In this document: positions 34,654 to 43,761 of the stretch, piece after piece
Layout: each line of letters starts with the position of its first letter
How positions within the stretch are numbered: the stretch's first letter is position 1
Assembly: GCA_963739995.1 (NCBI GenBank)
Contig: CAVUCH010000021.1
Span: forward strand, 310,001 to 374,000
Direction of reading: 5' to 3'
DNA: 64,000 nt
Origin: CAVUCH01 sp963739995
GTDB taxonomy: Bacteria; Acidobacteriota; Vicinamibacteria; Vicinamibacterales; JAENWD01
Notes under the pieces: generated by a model
The model's input: only the letters and a program-made list of their open reading frames with translations
Databases searched by the model: none
Told to the model about the DNA's origin: nothing
Program-made: the position numbers and the translations under genes

Positions 34654-35907
34654 TCATCGAGCGCGGAACCGTCGCCACGCCTTGACGAGCTCGGCGGTCT
34701 GGTCCGCGACGGCCGAGCGGATTCGGGGCTCGAGTCCCTCGAGCCGCCGAACCTGCTGGGACACCTCACGCGGGCCGCCTGCATCCGGAGCTGCCATGTG
34801 GCCGCGGCCGAGCTGAGCGCCCACGTCGTGCGCCACCTCCACGATCTCGTCTGCGGACACGTAGTCGGCGAGGTCCACTTCACGGTAGGAAGGGTTCCAG
34901 CTGCGCAGCCACCACCGCGGGTCGTCGGATCCGGTCGCGCGGAAGGGTGGAAGCACCATCATGAACTGGTGACGCAGGCGGCCGATCCGCTCGCTGCCGG
35001 TGACGACGCGTACGGCGCCGCGCGCCACGACGTCCAGACACGACACCGCGCTCAAGTCGCCGCTTCGCTTCACTTCGACGATCACGTCGTCGTCATCGGC
35101 AGACGACGGGCCTTCGAGCCGCAGCAGCACCTTCGAGGCCAGCGCGCTGCCGACGCCGAGGTTCAATCGACCCGCCTTTTTGACTCGGAAGAAGCCCGCC
35201 GGCATTCCAGGCTTCACGCCGCCGGCGTGCTCCTCGAGCACTGACCGCACGAAGGGCACCGCGGCCTCGTACTCGGGATCGAGCGGCAGCATGAGCGAGT
35301 CGACCCAGGCGAGGAACTGGTGCGCATCGCGTGCCTCCTTGGCGCGGAGCCTCGTCACCGCCGACGGATCGGGTGGGAGATACGTAGTGTCGCTCAGACT
35401 CGCACGGTATCCCGCGAGGAACGCGTCCGTGGCCTTGTCGCGGCTGCCGTTCCAGCCGCGCTTGTCGAGCGCGAGGTCGACGGAGGCAAGGAAGCGCGTC
35501 ACGTCGAGCACGAAGGGTCCCAGCGTCGAATCGTCGAAGTCGTCGAGCCCGCGGCTGTCGGCCGTGAAGGCGTACTGCTCGATGTGCGGATCGCCGTGCA
35601 GCCTCACATTGGGCAGCCCCGTTCGGGCGTCCGCGAACCGATCGCACGTGGCCTGCATCCACTGCACGTTGACGAATCGGAAATAGTCGTAGAGGTCGTC
35701 ACGGAGTTGGGCGCGAAGCGCGGCCGGCAGGCGGCGAACGCTCGCTTCCGTTGGCTCCAGGCGCGCGATCGACGGCGGCGACTGGGGCACGCGGCCAAAC
35801 GCAAGCGGCGCGTGACGTGGTCCGACCGCGGGCTGCGTACAAAGCAGCGCGATGAGCGCGACCGCGCGCGTGGGTGACGCCAACCGTGTCCGACGAGGCC
35901 GCGGCAT
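34654..35907 (-). CDS. DUF2252-family protein
   Basis: A 417-residue DUF2252 protein. Signature blocks: VRLHGDPHIEQYAF, GLDDFDDSTLGPFVLDVTRFLAS (kinase-like catalytic Asp cluster), the long helical part with DAFLAGYRASLSD, and KVLLRLEGPSS followed by VKRSGDLSAVSCLD. The N-terminus after ATG 35907 has a basic start and the hydrophobic stretch AVALIALLCTQPAVG, a possible signal peptide, unusual because DUF2252 proteins resemble aminoglycoside-kinase-like cytoplasmic enzymes. Ends with a helix and RRFRAR. Function of the family is unproven. Confidence 0.85.
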   Translation of the reverse strand: MPRPRRTRLASPTRAVALIALLCTQPAVGPRHAPLAFGRVPQSPPSIARLEPTEASVRRLPAALRAQLRDDLYDYFRFVNVQWMQATCDRFADARTGLPNVRLHGDPHIEQYAFTADSRGLDDFDDSTLGPFVLDVTRFLASVDLALDKRGWNGSRDKATDAFLAGYRASLSDTTYLPPDPSAVTRLRAKEARDAHQFLAWVDSLMLPLDPEYEAAVPFVRSVLEEHAGGVKPGMPAGFFRVKKAGRLNLGVGSALASKVLLRLEGPSSADDDDVIVEVKRSGDLSAVSCLDVVARGAVRVVTGSERIGRLRHQFMMVLPPFRATGSDDPRWWLRSWNPSYREVDLADYVSADEIVEVAHDVGAQLGRGHMAAPDAGGPREVSQQVRRLEGLEPRIRSAVADQTAELVKAWRRFRAR

Positions 35908-36054
35908 GTGCCTCCGGGCGCGACGTGCCAACAGCCGAACGACACATCGGCGCCTCACTGCCCAGTCTACTGCCCGGACGCGGCTCGTGGGGCGAGCCGC
36001 CATCCGCAGATCTGGCTTTCGTGCGAGACTGACGGGCCGGGCTGCAGCATGTGG

Positions 36055-36074
36055 AGTCCGGCTTCAGCCGGACT
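36055..36074. repeat. REP-like hairpin upstream of VOC gene
   Basis: A perfect 8-bp stem AGTCCGGC / GCCGGACT with loop TTCA, preceded by GTGGAG and followed by TTTTG. Same layout as 6817-6834. It lies 25 bp before the ATG of the VOC gene, close enough to the ribosome site to affect translation if transcribed. Confidence 0.65.
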
Positions 36075-36099
36075 TTTGTGCAATCGAGAGGAGGTTCTC

Positions 36100-36870
36100 A
36101 TGGCCGACTCGTCAGTGCTGGGACGAATTCTCTGGTACGAGTTGCTGACAACCGACGTGGACGCCGCGGAGCAGTTCTACACCGCGGTCGTCGGGTGGGC
36201 GACAACGCCGTTCGAGGGCTCGCCGCAGCGGTACGACATGTGGATGCGCGCGGGCAGCGTGCCTATCGGCGGTGTGATGCCGATCCCCGAAGGGATGCAC
36301 TTCCCGCCGCACTGGGGCATGTACGTCGGTGTCCCGACGCTCGAGGACGGCGTGGCCCAGATCGAGCGACTCGCGGGGAGCGCGTTGTCACCGGTCATCG
36401 ACGTGCCGACCGTCGGGCGCATGCGCACGATGAAGGATCCGCAGGGCGCTGCATTCTCGGTGTACGAGCCCGCCTCGCCGCCGCAGCAACCGGAAGGGGA
36501 GCCGCAGCTCGGCGACGTGTCCTGGCACGAGCTGTACACCACCGACGCCGAAACGGCCCTGTCGTTCTATACGACCCTCTTCGGCTGGCGGCCGACCGAA
36601 TCGATGGACATGGGCGAGATGGGCAAGTACCACATGTTCGGCCGGACGTTCCCGCTCGGCGGCATGATGAACAAGCCGCCGACAATGGCGCAGGTGCCGC
36701 CGCACTGGGGGTTCTACTTCCGCGTGACCGACGTGCACGCGGGCGCCGAGCGCATCAAGGCGAACGGGGGGCAGGTGCTCAACGGGCCGATGGAAGTGCC
36801 CGGCGGCGACTGGATCGTGAACGGGATGGATCCACAAGGGGCGGCGTTCTCACTTCATCATCGGAAATGA
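36100..36870 (+). CDS. Tandem VOC-domain protein
   Basis: A 256-residue protein with two VOC domains. Domain 1 (about 8-125): LWYELLTTDVDAAEQFYTAV and GMYVGVPTLEDGVAQ. Domain 2 (about 138-254): SWHELYTTDAETALSFYTTLFGW and HWGFYFRVTDVHAGAERIKA, ending DPQGAAFSLHHRK. This matches the 27-kDa antigen/hydroxylase-like VOC group common in Actinobacteria and Acidobacteria. RBS GAGAGGAGG precedes ATG 36100. The 3' end overlaps by 21 bp the 3' end of the convergent GT39 gene. Confidence 0.9.
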   Translation: MADSSVLGRILWYELLTTDVDAAEQFYTAVVGWATTPFEGSPQRYDMWMRAGSVPIGGVMPIPEGMHFPPHWGMYVGVPTLEDGVAQIERLAGSALSPVIDVPTVGRMRTMKDPQGAAFSVYEPASPPQQPEGEPQLGDVSWHELYTTDAETALSFYTTLFGWRPTESMDMGEMGKYHMFGRTFPLGGMMNKPPTMAQVPPHWGFYFRVTDVHAGAERIKANGGQVLNGPMEVPGGDWIVNGMDPQGAAFSLHHRK

Positions 36871-38589
36871 GCGGTGCGACCGCTGTGACCGCGCGGCGTG
36901 GTGAGCGTCCGGCGCGGGCGCGTTGGCGGCGCTCGTCCGGCTCGTCTCGCCATCGGAGCCGGTCGTGTCACGTCGCCCGGCGTCCGATCTCCTGTACACG
37001 CGGACTCCGCCGATCGTGTCCAGCAGGGCGTAATGCCGCTTCAGATAGTCGCGGAGGCGGGGGTAGTCATCGATGGGGAACGCGTGCCATCCATACAACC
37101 GTGACGGCGCCGCATCGAGGATGTAGGTCGCGCGGTGCCGCTCCAGGTCGGCCATCAGCCAGTCCCAGTGTTCCGGGACTATGACCGTGGAGTCGGCATC
37201 ACGCAGTCGCCGTTGGCTCCCACGGTTACCAGGGACGTAGGGCGTGAGGCGCGACTGGACCATGACGACGAACCGCGTAGCCGGCCGCAGCCGGGACTCG
37301 TAGTAGAAAGGCGGCCCGTAGCCCCACACGAACAACGTGGCGCCTGCGTCACACCTCTCGATGCACAGGCGCTCGGCGACGCGGCGGTAGACCGGATCGG
37401 TCTCCTGATAGATACGATGGTCTCCGAAGTAGAGGACGGCGTTCATCAACATCGCCACCGATACCACCGCCGTCGTCCACGCCACGACGATCGGCCCGGC
37501 GCGCAACCGCGGCCGCGTCGTCACCCACGCCTCCAATGCGGGCGCGGCGGCGAGCGCAAGCGGCACGTACAGCTGTATGAAATAGTGCGGGAAGAACCTG
37601 AGCCCGACGAACACGGGTGGCACCGAGGCGGCAAGCACCGTGACGGCCAGCGCTCTCCGATAATCGGGCTCGTCGGATCGTCGTCCCTGCCACGCCGCCC
37701 ACCAGAGTGGCGCAGTCACGATGACGAACGGCAGCAGGTTCGCCAGCGCGCGCTCGCCGGCTTCCCCGAGGCGGATGGGGTTAGCGGCGTACCCGAGATT
37801 GCTCGTGACGAGCCAATACACCATCGCCTGCTCGCCGCCGTGTGCGCGGAACCAGCTCCACGTCGCCACGAGCGGCAGGCTCCAGCCCGCCGCCACGGCC
37901 CCGGCGATCAGGCCCGCGCGTGGGAGCGCTCCCCGCCGCCACGCCGCCCACGCCGTTACCAGCATCACGGCCGGCAGCCACATCGCGATCTGGTGTTTGA
38001 ACAGGCAGGCCAGGCCGAGCAGGACGCCTGCCAGCGCCGCTCGCCAGGCGACGGTCGCCTTCGCCTCGGTGTTGACCAGCGCGAGGGCCCAGGCCCCTGG
38101 CAGCACCATCAGGATCTCGGCGTTGGCCGACAGCATGTCGTGCGCGAGGAACGCGGAGCTGTAGAGCAGGAACGCCGTCGCCGCCACGATGCCGCGGCGC
38201 GTGTGCCCGAACCAGGCCGACACCGCGTGGGCTGTGAGCGGCACGACGACGAGCGTTGTCACGGCACGCACGCCAATGAGCGTCGGCCCGGCCAGCCACT
38301 GCGCAGCCGCGTAGTACGCGTATACGAGCGGCGGCTTGTTGTCCACGAAATCCGTGTAGAGCAGTCCTCCCCGCAGCAGCTCCCACGACCCGACGATGTG
38401 GGCTGTCTCGTCGATGTCGAGCACGGGGACGAAAAACGCCAGCCAACGCGTGATGCCGGCGATCACGACCCACAGCAGGACGAGTCCAAACCGCACGGCG
38501 GGTTTGACGGCCGGTTCGAACCCTGCCACGTCGTCATCCGTGCTCAGCACGACCTCATCATCCAGCAGCGACAACCACGGCGGGGCCAC
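36850..38589 (-). CDS. GT39-type membrane glycosyltransferase
   Basis: A 579-residue integral membrane protein of the ArnT/PMT (GT-C) superfamily. After the first helix it has the catalytic-loop pattern VLDIDETAHIVGSW with the DE pair, then LLYTDFVDNKPPLVYAYYA, typical of family 39/83 enzymes. About eleven hydrophobic segments follow, and a soluble C-terminal region has WGYGPPFYYESRLRPATRFV. GTG start. The last ~25 residues are low-complexity Ala/Arg/His/Ser. A role in transferring polyprenyl-linked sugars to lipid or protein is a family-based inference. Confidence 0.88.
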   Translation of the reverse strand: MAPPWLSLLDDEVVLSTDDDVAGFEPAVKPAVRFGLVLLWVVIAGITRWLAFFVPVLDIDETAHIVGSWELLRGGLLYTDFVDNKPPLVYAYYAAAQWLAGPTLIGVRAVTTLVVVPLTAHAVSAWFGHTRRGIVAATAFLLYSSAFLAHDMLSANAEILMVLPGAWALALVNTEAKATVAWRAALAGVLLGLACLFKHQIAMWLPAVMLVTAWAAWRRGALPRAGLIAGAVAAGWSLPLVATWSWFRAHGGEQAMVYWLVTSNLGYAANPIRLGEAGERALANLLPFVIVTAPLWWAAWQGRRSDEPDYRRALAVTVLAASVPPVFVGLRFFPHYFIQLYVPLALAAAPALEAWVTTRPRLRAGPIVVAWTTAVVSVAMLMNAVLYFGDHRIYQETDPVYRRVAERLCIERCDAGATLFVWGYGPPFYYESRLRPATRFVVMVQSRLTPYVPGNRGSQRRLRDADSTVIVPEHWDWLMADLERHRATYILDAAPSRLYGWHAFPIDDYPRLRDYLKRHYALLDTIGGVRVYRRSDAGRRDTTGSDGETSRTSAANAPAPDAHHAARSQRSHRSFPMMK

Positions 38590-38976
38590 GAATTGTCTCA
38601 GCCGTGAGAAGGGGCCGCAATCCTACCCTCCTCGCGCATGCATCCACATCCCCGTTTGCCAGAATGCCGTCAGGCGCACGATCAGTGCAACAGCAACGCT
38701 GCGCGGCTGTCATCACCCCGGGGTGATCGCCGGAGGCAACGGCGTGTCTGAGCGCGCCAGGACGGCGCGACCGGGCGGTGTCCCGTGCTGGCGCATTGTG
38801 CTGAATACTCCGCAGCGTACCGACATTTCAGCACGTCACACAGTCGTTACACGCAGTGTTCTCGGCTAATGGCGCCAAATCACGCGGCAAATGAGTGAGC
38901 GCGCGCGTTGAGGCCTCGAATGCCAGGCGGGCATCGGCCTTGCGCTGGTCGCTGCCAAACCCAGGAGGACGCCAGA
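38590..38976. other. Upstream region with a perfect 16-bp palindrome
   Basis: No gene is supported in these 387 bp between the start of the GT39 gene (minus) and the secreted RTX-like gene (plus). The sequence ATCACCCCGGGGTGAT at 38712-38727 is a perfect palindrome and could be an operator for either divergent gene. A strong AGGAGG stands before the RTX-like start at 38977. Confidence 0.5.
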
Positions 38977-39795
38977 ATGAACCAGTGCAAGTTGTCTCTT
39001 CGTGCGGCCCTCGCCGCGCTCACCGGATGTTTCGCGGCAGCGGTTCTTGCCGTAGTGCTGGGATTCGCGGGCCCGTCACAGGCGGCGCTCGTGGAAAGCG
39101 CGAACGGGCCGCAACTGCTCATCGGCCTCGACGACGACAGGCAGGACAATGCGGCAGTTCAGGCTGGCGCTGTCGCAAACCAGTCCCTCAACCGCACCGA
39201 CGTCATGGTCGGCGGATCTGGAAACGACGTGATGTTCGGGTTGAATGGGAATGATGTCATGGATGGGGGACCGGGTCGCGACATCATCCTTGGCGGACCC
39301 GATGGGGGAGCGGCGCCCGGCGGGCCGCCGAACAGCGACATCATGTTCGGCGGCCCGGGCAACGACGTCAACCTGTGGGCGCCTGGCGATGGCAGCGAAG
39401 CGTTCATCGGCGGCAATGGGGTCGACGCGCTCATCTTCGGCTCGACGGATCGTCCCCCTGACCCGGATCCAGCAACCGGGTTTCGACTGCCGCTCCTGCG
39501 TCTGGGTGTTCCAGGCTTTCCGCAGGGCATTCCCACGGCGGACGTGAGCGGCCTCTCGAACTTCTGCACCCTCGAGGCGAGCCCGCTGCCTGGGTATGAG
39601 TACCTCGTCCGGTTTCGCGGGGCGACTGGCAACATCATCGTGACCGTCCGCGTCCGTGCGGTCGAGCAGGTGTTCTGCAGCCAGGATAGCCAGATCGCGT
39701 TCGCGGATCTGACTCAACCCAACCCGGCATTCGCAGCAGTCTCGCAGGACGAGGTCGCGCACCTGAACTCGCTCGTCGCCGAGATTGTGCGCTAG
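38977..39795 (+). CDS. Secreted protein with RTX-like GGxGxD repeats
   Basis: A 272-residue protein with a long signal peptide (hydrophobic stretch LAALTGCFAAAVLAVVLGFAG, cleavage near SQAALVE). Residues about 70-150 carry repeats related to the calcium-binding nonapeptide GGxGxDxxx: VMVGGSGNDVMFG, LNGNDVMDGGPGRDIILG, IMFGGPGNDVNLW, FIGGNGVDALIFG. The C-terminal ~110 residues form a separate beta-rich region with three cysteines (FCTLEASPLPGYEYLVRF, VEQVFCSQDS). The repeat number is small for a type I-secreted RTX toxin and a Sec signal is present, so this is more likely an envelope or extracellular calcium-binding protein. RBS AGGAGG is 8 nt upstream. Confidence 0.75.
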   Translation: MNQCKLSLRAALAALTGCFAAAVLAVVLGFAGPSQAALVESANGPQLLIGLDDDRQDNAAVQAGAVANQSLNRTDVMVGGSGNDVMFGLNGNDVMDGGPGRDIILGGPDGGAAPGGPPNSDIMFGGPGNDVNLWAPGDGSEAFIGGNGVDALIFGSTDRPPDPDPATGFRLPLLRLGVPGFPQGIPTADVSGLSNFCTLEASPLPGYEYLVRFRGATGNIIVTVRVRAVEQVFCSQDSQIAFADLTQPNPAFAAVSQDEVAHLNSLVAEIVR

Positions 39796-40159
39796 CCAAT
39801 CACTCGCGCCCGGGACCGCGATGCGGCTCGTTTGAGTCGCATAGCGGTCTCGGGTTGGACTCCCCCGAGCAATCCTGGCATCCCGCCGAGCGTTACCGCC
39901 TGTCCGGCTTCCCAATCTGCTTTTCCTCTGGTGCGTCCACGCCATGGCGCGGTCCTGATCTGAGGGGCGCGCTTCTCACAGCGCCGGATCACGGAATCGA
40001 TGCGCCCCTGGCATGCAGTGGACAGCTCGACCGCGCCGCCGGGTCCATACTGCCTGCTCGCGCCGCCTGTATCGTCGAGGGATAGAGCCACGCGTCCAAC
40101 GGTCTGCACCGCGTGGACTTGTGGCAGACTAGGCGCCATTCACTGCCAGAGAGGACCCG
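39796..40159. other. Intergenic region, no gene seen
   Basis: A 364-bp gap before the sigma-54 activator gene. A weak stem, CTCGGG and CCCGAG around 39848-39868, could serve as a transcription end for the RTX-like gene. Nothing else recognised. Confidence 0.3.
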
Positions 40160-42025
40160 ATGAGCGATCATCTCCTCGAACTCCTCTTCTCTCAGTCGCT
40201 GGACGGCTTCTTCTTCATGATGCTGGACGAGCCGATCCGCTGGGACGGCCACGCGGACAAGGAGCGGCTGCTCGACTATGCCTTCGCGCACCAGCGGATG
40301 ACGAAGGTGAACGACGCCATGCTGGCGCAGTACGGCGCCACGCGCGAGAGCTTCATCGGCCTGACCCCCGCCGTGATGTTTCAGCACGACCTGGGCAGCG
40401 GCCGTCGTGTCTGGCGCCAGTTCTTCGATCGGGGTCAGCTGCACATCAAGACACACGAGCGCCGCGTCGACGGCACACCGATCGTGATCGAAGGCGACTA
40501 CATCTGTCTCTACGATGCAGAGCGCCGGATCATCGGCCACTTTGGCATTCAGCGCGACGTCACGCAGGAGGCGCAGCTGCGCGAACGAGTCGAGCAGCAC
40601 GCGGCGGAGCTCGAGCGATGCGTGGCCGAACGGACCGCGGAGCTCGCTCGCAGCGAGAGCCGGATGCGCGCCGTCGTCAACGCGCTCCCGGACTTCGTAT
40701 TCGTGGTGGACAGGGACGGGCGGTACGACCAGATCGTCACCGAAGACAAGCACCGGCTCGTCGGTCGACCGTCCGACCTCCTCGGCAAGTGCGTACACGA
40801 CGTGCTGCCCGCAGCTGTTGCGATGCCGCTCGTGGAGCTGATCCGCCGCACCATCGAGGACGGGACGGTGCAGGTGCTCGAGCACCCCGTCGAACTGAGC
40901 GATGGGGTGCGCTGGTGCGAGACGCGCACTGCGGCCGTCCGCATCGACGAGGCGGGCGACGCGCCACGGGCCGTCGCGATCCTCCGTGATATCACCGATC
41001 GCAAGCGAGCCGAAGAGCTCGAGCATCAGAACATCTATCTTCGCGAGGCGTTCGATACGGATTTGCATTTCGGCGAGATTCTCGGGCACGCGCCGGCCAT
41101 GCAGGAGGTGTTTCGCGCCGTCGAGCTCGTGGCCGGCACCGACGCCTCAGTGCTGCTGCTCGGCGAAACAGGAACGGGCAAGGAACTGATTGCCCGCGCG
41201 ATTCACCGCGCGAGCAGGCGCCGCGCCGCCGTGATGATCAAAGTGAACTGCGGCGCCCTGACCGCCACGCTCGTGGAGAGCGAGCTGTTCGGCCACGAGC
41301 GGGGATCCTTCACGGGCGCCGTTCAGCAGAAGAAGGGCCGATTCGAACTCGCCCACCGCGGCACCATCCTCCTCGACGAGGTCGGCGAGCTGCCGGCCGA
41401 GGCGCAGGTGAAGTTGCTTCGCGTGCTTCAGGAGAAGGAGTTCGAGCGCGTCGGCGGCACACAGACGCTTCGCGTCGACGCCCGCATCATCGCGGCCACG
41501 AACCGAGACCTGTCCGAAGATGTTCAGCGCGGCACCTTCCGTTCCGACCTCTTCTTCCGCCTGAACATCTTCCCGATTCGTGTGCCGCCGCTGCGCGAGC
41601 GGCGGCAGGACATTCCCGTTCTCACCCACTACTACATCAGGGAGTTCGCGAGCCGTATCGGCCGGCCCGTCGACCGGATCGAGCCGCGCGCGCTCGATCA
41701 GCTTGTGGCGTACGACTGGCCGGGGAACGTTCGCGAGCTGGCGAACATTCTCGAGCGGGCGGTCATCCTCTGCCAGGACTCGGTCCTGCAGAGCCGGCAC
41801 ATCGGCATTCCGGCGCGTGTGCAACCCGCAGCGCCTGAGCGTCGGGCCGCGGGCGACGAGATCGTCACGCTCGATGAAGCCGAGCGCCGTCTGATCGTCA
41901 GGGCGTTGGAGAGGACGGGCGGCGTGCTCGCCGGTCCGAACGGGGCCGCCACGCTGCTCGGCCTGAACCGCTCGACGCTCTGGTCTCGAATGAAGCGGCA
42001 CGGGATTCGACCGGTCGGTTCGTGA
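40160..42025 (+). CDS. PAS-domain sigma-54-dependent transcriptional activator
   Basis: A 621-residue enhancer-binding protein. The N-terminal half has two PAS-like sensor regions (about 10-140 and 170-295) separated by a short coiled coil (QLRERVEQHAAELERCVAER). The AAA+ domain (about 310-545) has Walker A GETGTGKELIAR, the sigma-54 contact loop GSFTGA (normally GAFTGA), Walker B GTILLDEVGELP, and the arginine-finger region FRSDLFFRLNIFPI. A Fis-type helix-turn-helix (LGLNRSTLWSRMKRHGI) ends the protein. It has no receiver domain, so it senses a small molecule or redox state directly. The target may be the alpha/beta hydrolase just downstream, but no clear -24/-12 promoter was found by eye. 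Confidence 0.9.
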   Translation: MSDHLLELLFSQSLDGFFFMMLDEPIRWDGHADKERLLDYAFAHQRMTKVNDAMLAQYGATRESFIGLTPAVMFQHDLGSGRRVWRQFFDRGQLHIKTHERRVDGTPIVIEGDYICLYDAERRIIGHFGIQRDVTQEAQLRERVEQHAAELERCVAERTAELARSESRMRAVVNALPDFVFVVDRDGRYDQIVTEDKHRLVGRPSDLLGKCVHDVLPAAVAMPLVELIRRTIEDGTVQVLEHPVELSDGVRWCETRTAAVRIDEAGDAPRAVAILRDITDRKRAEELEHQNIYLREAFDTDLHFGEILGHAPAMQEVFRAVELVAGTDASVLLLGETGTGKELIARAIHRASRRRAAVMIKVNCGALTATLVESELFGHERGSFTGAVQQKKGRFELAHRGTILLDEVGELPAEAQVKLLRVLQEKEFERVGGTQTLRVDARIIAATNRDLSEDVQRGTFRSDLFFRLNIFPIRVPPLRERRQDIPVLTHYYIREFASRIGRPVDRIEPRALDQLVAYDWPGNVRELANILERAVILCQDSVLQSRHIGIPARVQPAAPERRAAGDEIVTLDEAERRLIVRALERTGGVLAGPNGAATLLGLNRSTLWSRMKRHGIRPVGS

Positions 42026-42266
42026 CGGTCCACACAGGCGTCCGTTCAGCAGAGTGCCTGCATTTCAACACCTGCCGATATTTCAACCTGCGGTGGCGTG
42101 ACTCGCCATGAGGCCCGGGCTCCAGCGACAGGCCCTACCTCGTTGCCCATCAGTGGTTTCAGCGGCGCGTCACCCTCGGGTGTGGTGCTGGCAGCCTTCT
42201 CGCAGACCCCGCTGGCATGCGAACCGTGGTATTGCGAGCGCGAGCGGGCCATCGCGTGGAGGTGTC

Positions 42267-43067
42267 ATGGTCACGTCGGTGACCCTGTCGAGCGGGGTCA
42301 CGTTGCAATATACAGACCGTGGCCGCGCGTCGGGCATGCCACTGCTCTTCCTGCATGGCGCAACGGATTCGTGGCGGTCGTTCGAACCGGTGCTCGATCG
42401 ACTGCCGGGAACGCTCCGTGGGCTTGCAATCACGCAGCGCGGCCACGGGCACTCGAGCAAGCCGGAGAACGGCTATTGCTACGTGAATTTCGCAGACGAT
42501 GTCGTGGCGTTCATGGACGCCGTCGACCTCGGGGCGGCCGTTATCGTCGGCCATTCCATGGGCAGCATGGTGGCCCAGCGTCTCGCCGTCGACCACCCGG
42601 CCCGCGTCGCAGGCCTGGTGCTGACGGGTGCATTTCGCACCCTTTACGCCCACTGCGGCGTCCGGGAGCTCTGGGACTCGGCCCTGGTCACGCTCGGGGA
42701 CCCGATCGATCCCGCGTTCGCGCGAGCGTTCCAGGTGAGCACGTTGCATCGCGAGATCGCGCCCGAGCTGCTCGACGTGATGGTTGGCGAGAGTCTGCAG
42801 GTGCCGGCGCGCGTGTGGCGAGCCATCTTCAGCGGGTTCCTGGAGACCAGCGACTTCTCGCACGAGCTTCGACGTCTGACTGCGCCGGCGCTCATTGTCT
42901 GGGGCGAGCGTGACACTTATGCACCTCGCGAGGATCAGGAGGCGCTGCACGAACTGATTGCGGGCTCGCGGCTCCTCACGTATTCGGGGATCGGTCATGC
43001 GGTTCATTGGGAGGACCCGGATCGCTTCGTCACCGATCTCGTGGGGTTCGTCTGCGAGCGTCGATAG
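42267..43067 (+). CDS. Alpha/beta hydrolase
   Basis: A 266-residue hydrolase with a complete catalytic set: nucleophile elbow VGHSMGSMVAQ (Ser near residue 97), acid in WGERDTYAPRED, and the His in GIGHAVHWEDP. The oxyanion-side motif FLHGATDSWRSFEPVL is near residue 35. RBS GGAGGTGTC precedes ATG 42267; the frame is open further upstream without similarity. Downstream of the sigma-54 activator on the same strand, 241 bp apart. Substrate unknown. Confidence 0.9.
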   Translation: MVTSVTLSSGVTLQYTDRGRASGMPLLFLHGATDSWRSFEPVLDRLPGTLRGLAITQRGHGHSSKPENGYCYVNFADDVVAFMDAVDLGAAVIVGHSMGSMVAQRLAVDHPARVAGLVLTGAFRTLYAHCGVRELWDSALVTLGDPIDPAFARAFQVSTLHREIAPELLDVMVGESLQVPARVWRAIFSGFLETSDFSHELRRLTAPALIVWGERDTYAPREDQEALHELIAGSRLLTYSGIGHAVHWEDPDRFVTDLVGFVCERR

Positions 43068-43190
43068 CCGGGACAACCATGTGACACGACAGGTGGGGTC
43101 CGAAGCGGTTGTGCGGCATGGTGTGCTGGCTTCTGAACCCATCGCGGACATCCGCGTGAACGCCTCGTCATACGGGTCCAGGGAGGTCAT

Positions 43191-43685
43191 GTGGGCGATT
43201 CTCGATACAGGCTCGCGCAGATCAACATCGCCCGTCTGGTGGCACCGCTCACCGATCCGGTCATGGCCGACTTCGTCGCGAACCTGGCGCCGATCAACGC
43301 GCTCGCGGAGGCGAGCCCTGGCTTCGTCTGGCGGTTCCAGACGGAGCAAGGCGACGCGACAGCCGTGCGGCCGTACGACGACGACCGCATCATCATCAAC
43401 TTCTCCGTGTGGGACGACTTGAGCTCGCTGCGCGACTTCGTCTTCCGGGGTTCGCATGCCGTCGTCATGAAACGCCGACGGGAGTGGTTCGAGCGCCTCA
43501 CAGATGAGTACATCGCACTCTGGTGGGTGCTTGCGGCTCATCGCCCTACCGTCGCAGAGGCCGTTGCGCGCATCGAACACCTGAAGCGGCACGGTCCGTC
43601 TCCCGAGGCGTTCAACTTCCGAGAGTTCTATCCCGCGCCCGATAGCGTGGCGGGCACGCTCTCGAGCGATCCGTCTCTCAGTTGA
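43191..43685 (+). CDS. DUF3291-family protein
   Basis: A 164-residue protein matching DUF3291: LAQINIARLVAPLTDP at the start, EASPGFVWRFQTEQGD, IINFSVWDDLSSLRDFVF, and WFERLTDEYIALWWVLAAH. The fold resembles a dimeric alpha-beta barrel (monooxygenase-like). GTG start with GGGAGG well placed upstream. Function unknown. Followed by trmO. Confidence 0.88.
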   Translation: MGDSRYRLAQINIARLVAPLTDPVMADFVANLAPINALAEASPGFVWRFQTEQGDATAVRPYDDDRIIINFSVWDDLSSLRDFVFRGSHAVVMKRRREWFERLTDEYIALWWVLAAHRPTVAEAVARIEHLKRHGPSPEAFNFREFYPAPDSVAGTLSSDPSLS

Positions 43686-43761
43686 GGTTCCGAGCCAGGG
43701 TCGGGCAGTAGGACTCGCTGAGCACCGCCTGGGTGAAGCCTGTTGAGGAGACCATACACGC

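Noticed and set aside
38500..38530. GGTTCGAACCC word resembling a tRNA T-loop
   Set aside because: Lies inside the GT39 coding sequence and no acceptor or anticodon stem can be drawn around it.
37135..38607. Plus-strand open frame (490 codons) opposite the GT39 gene
   Set aside because: Antisense shadow: composition dominated by Arg/His/Gln, no hydrophobic segments or domains.
42026..42266. Possible sigma-54 promoter (TGGC and TTGC words) before the alpha/beta hydrolase
   Set aside because: The spacing between the GG and GC elements is not the required 10 nt in any candidate.
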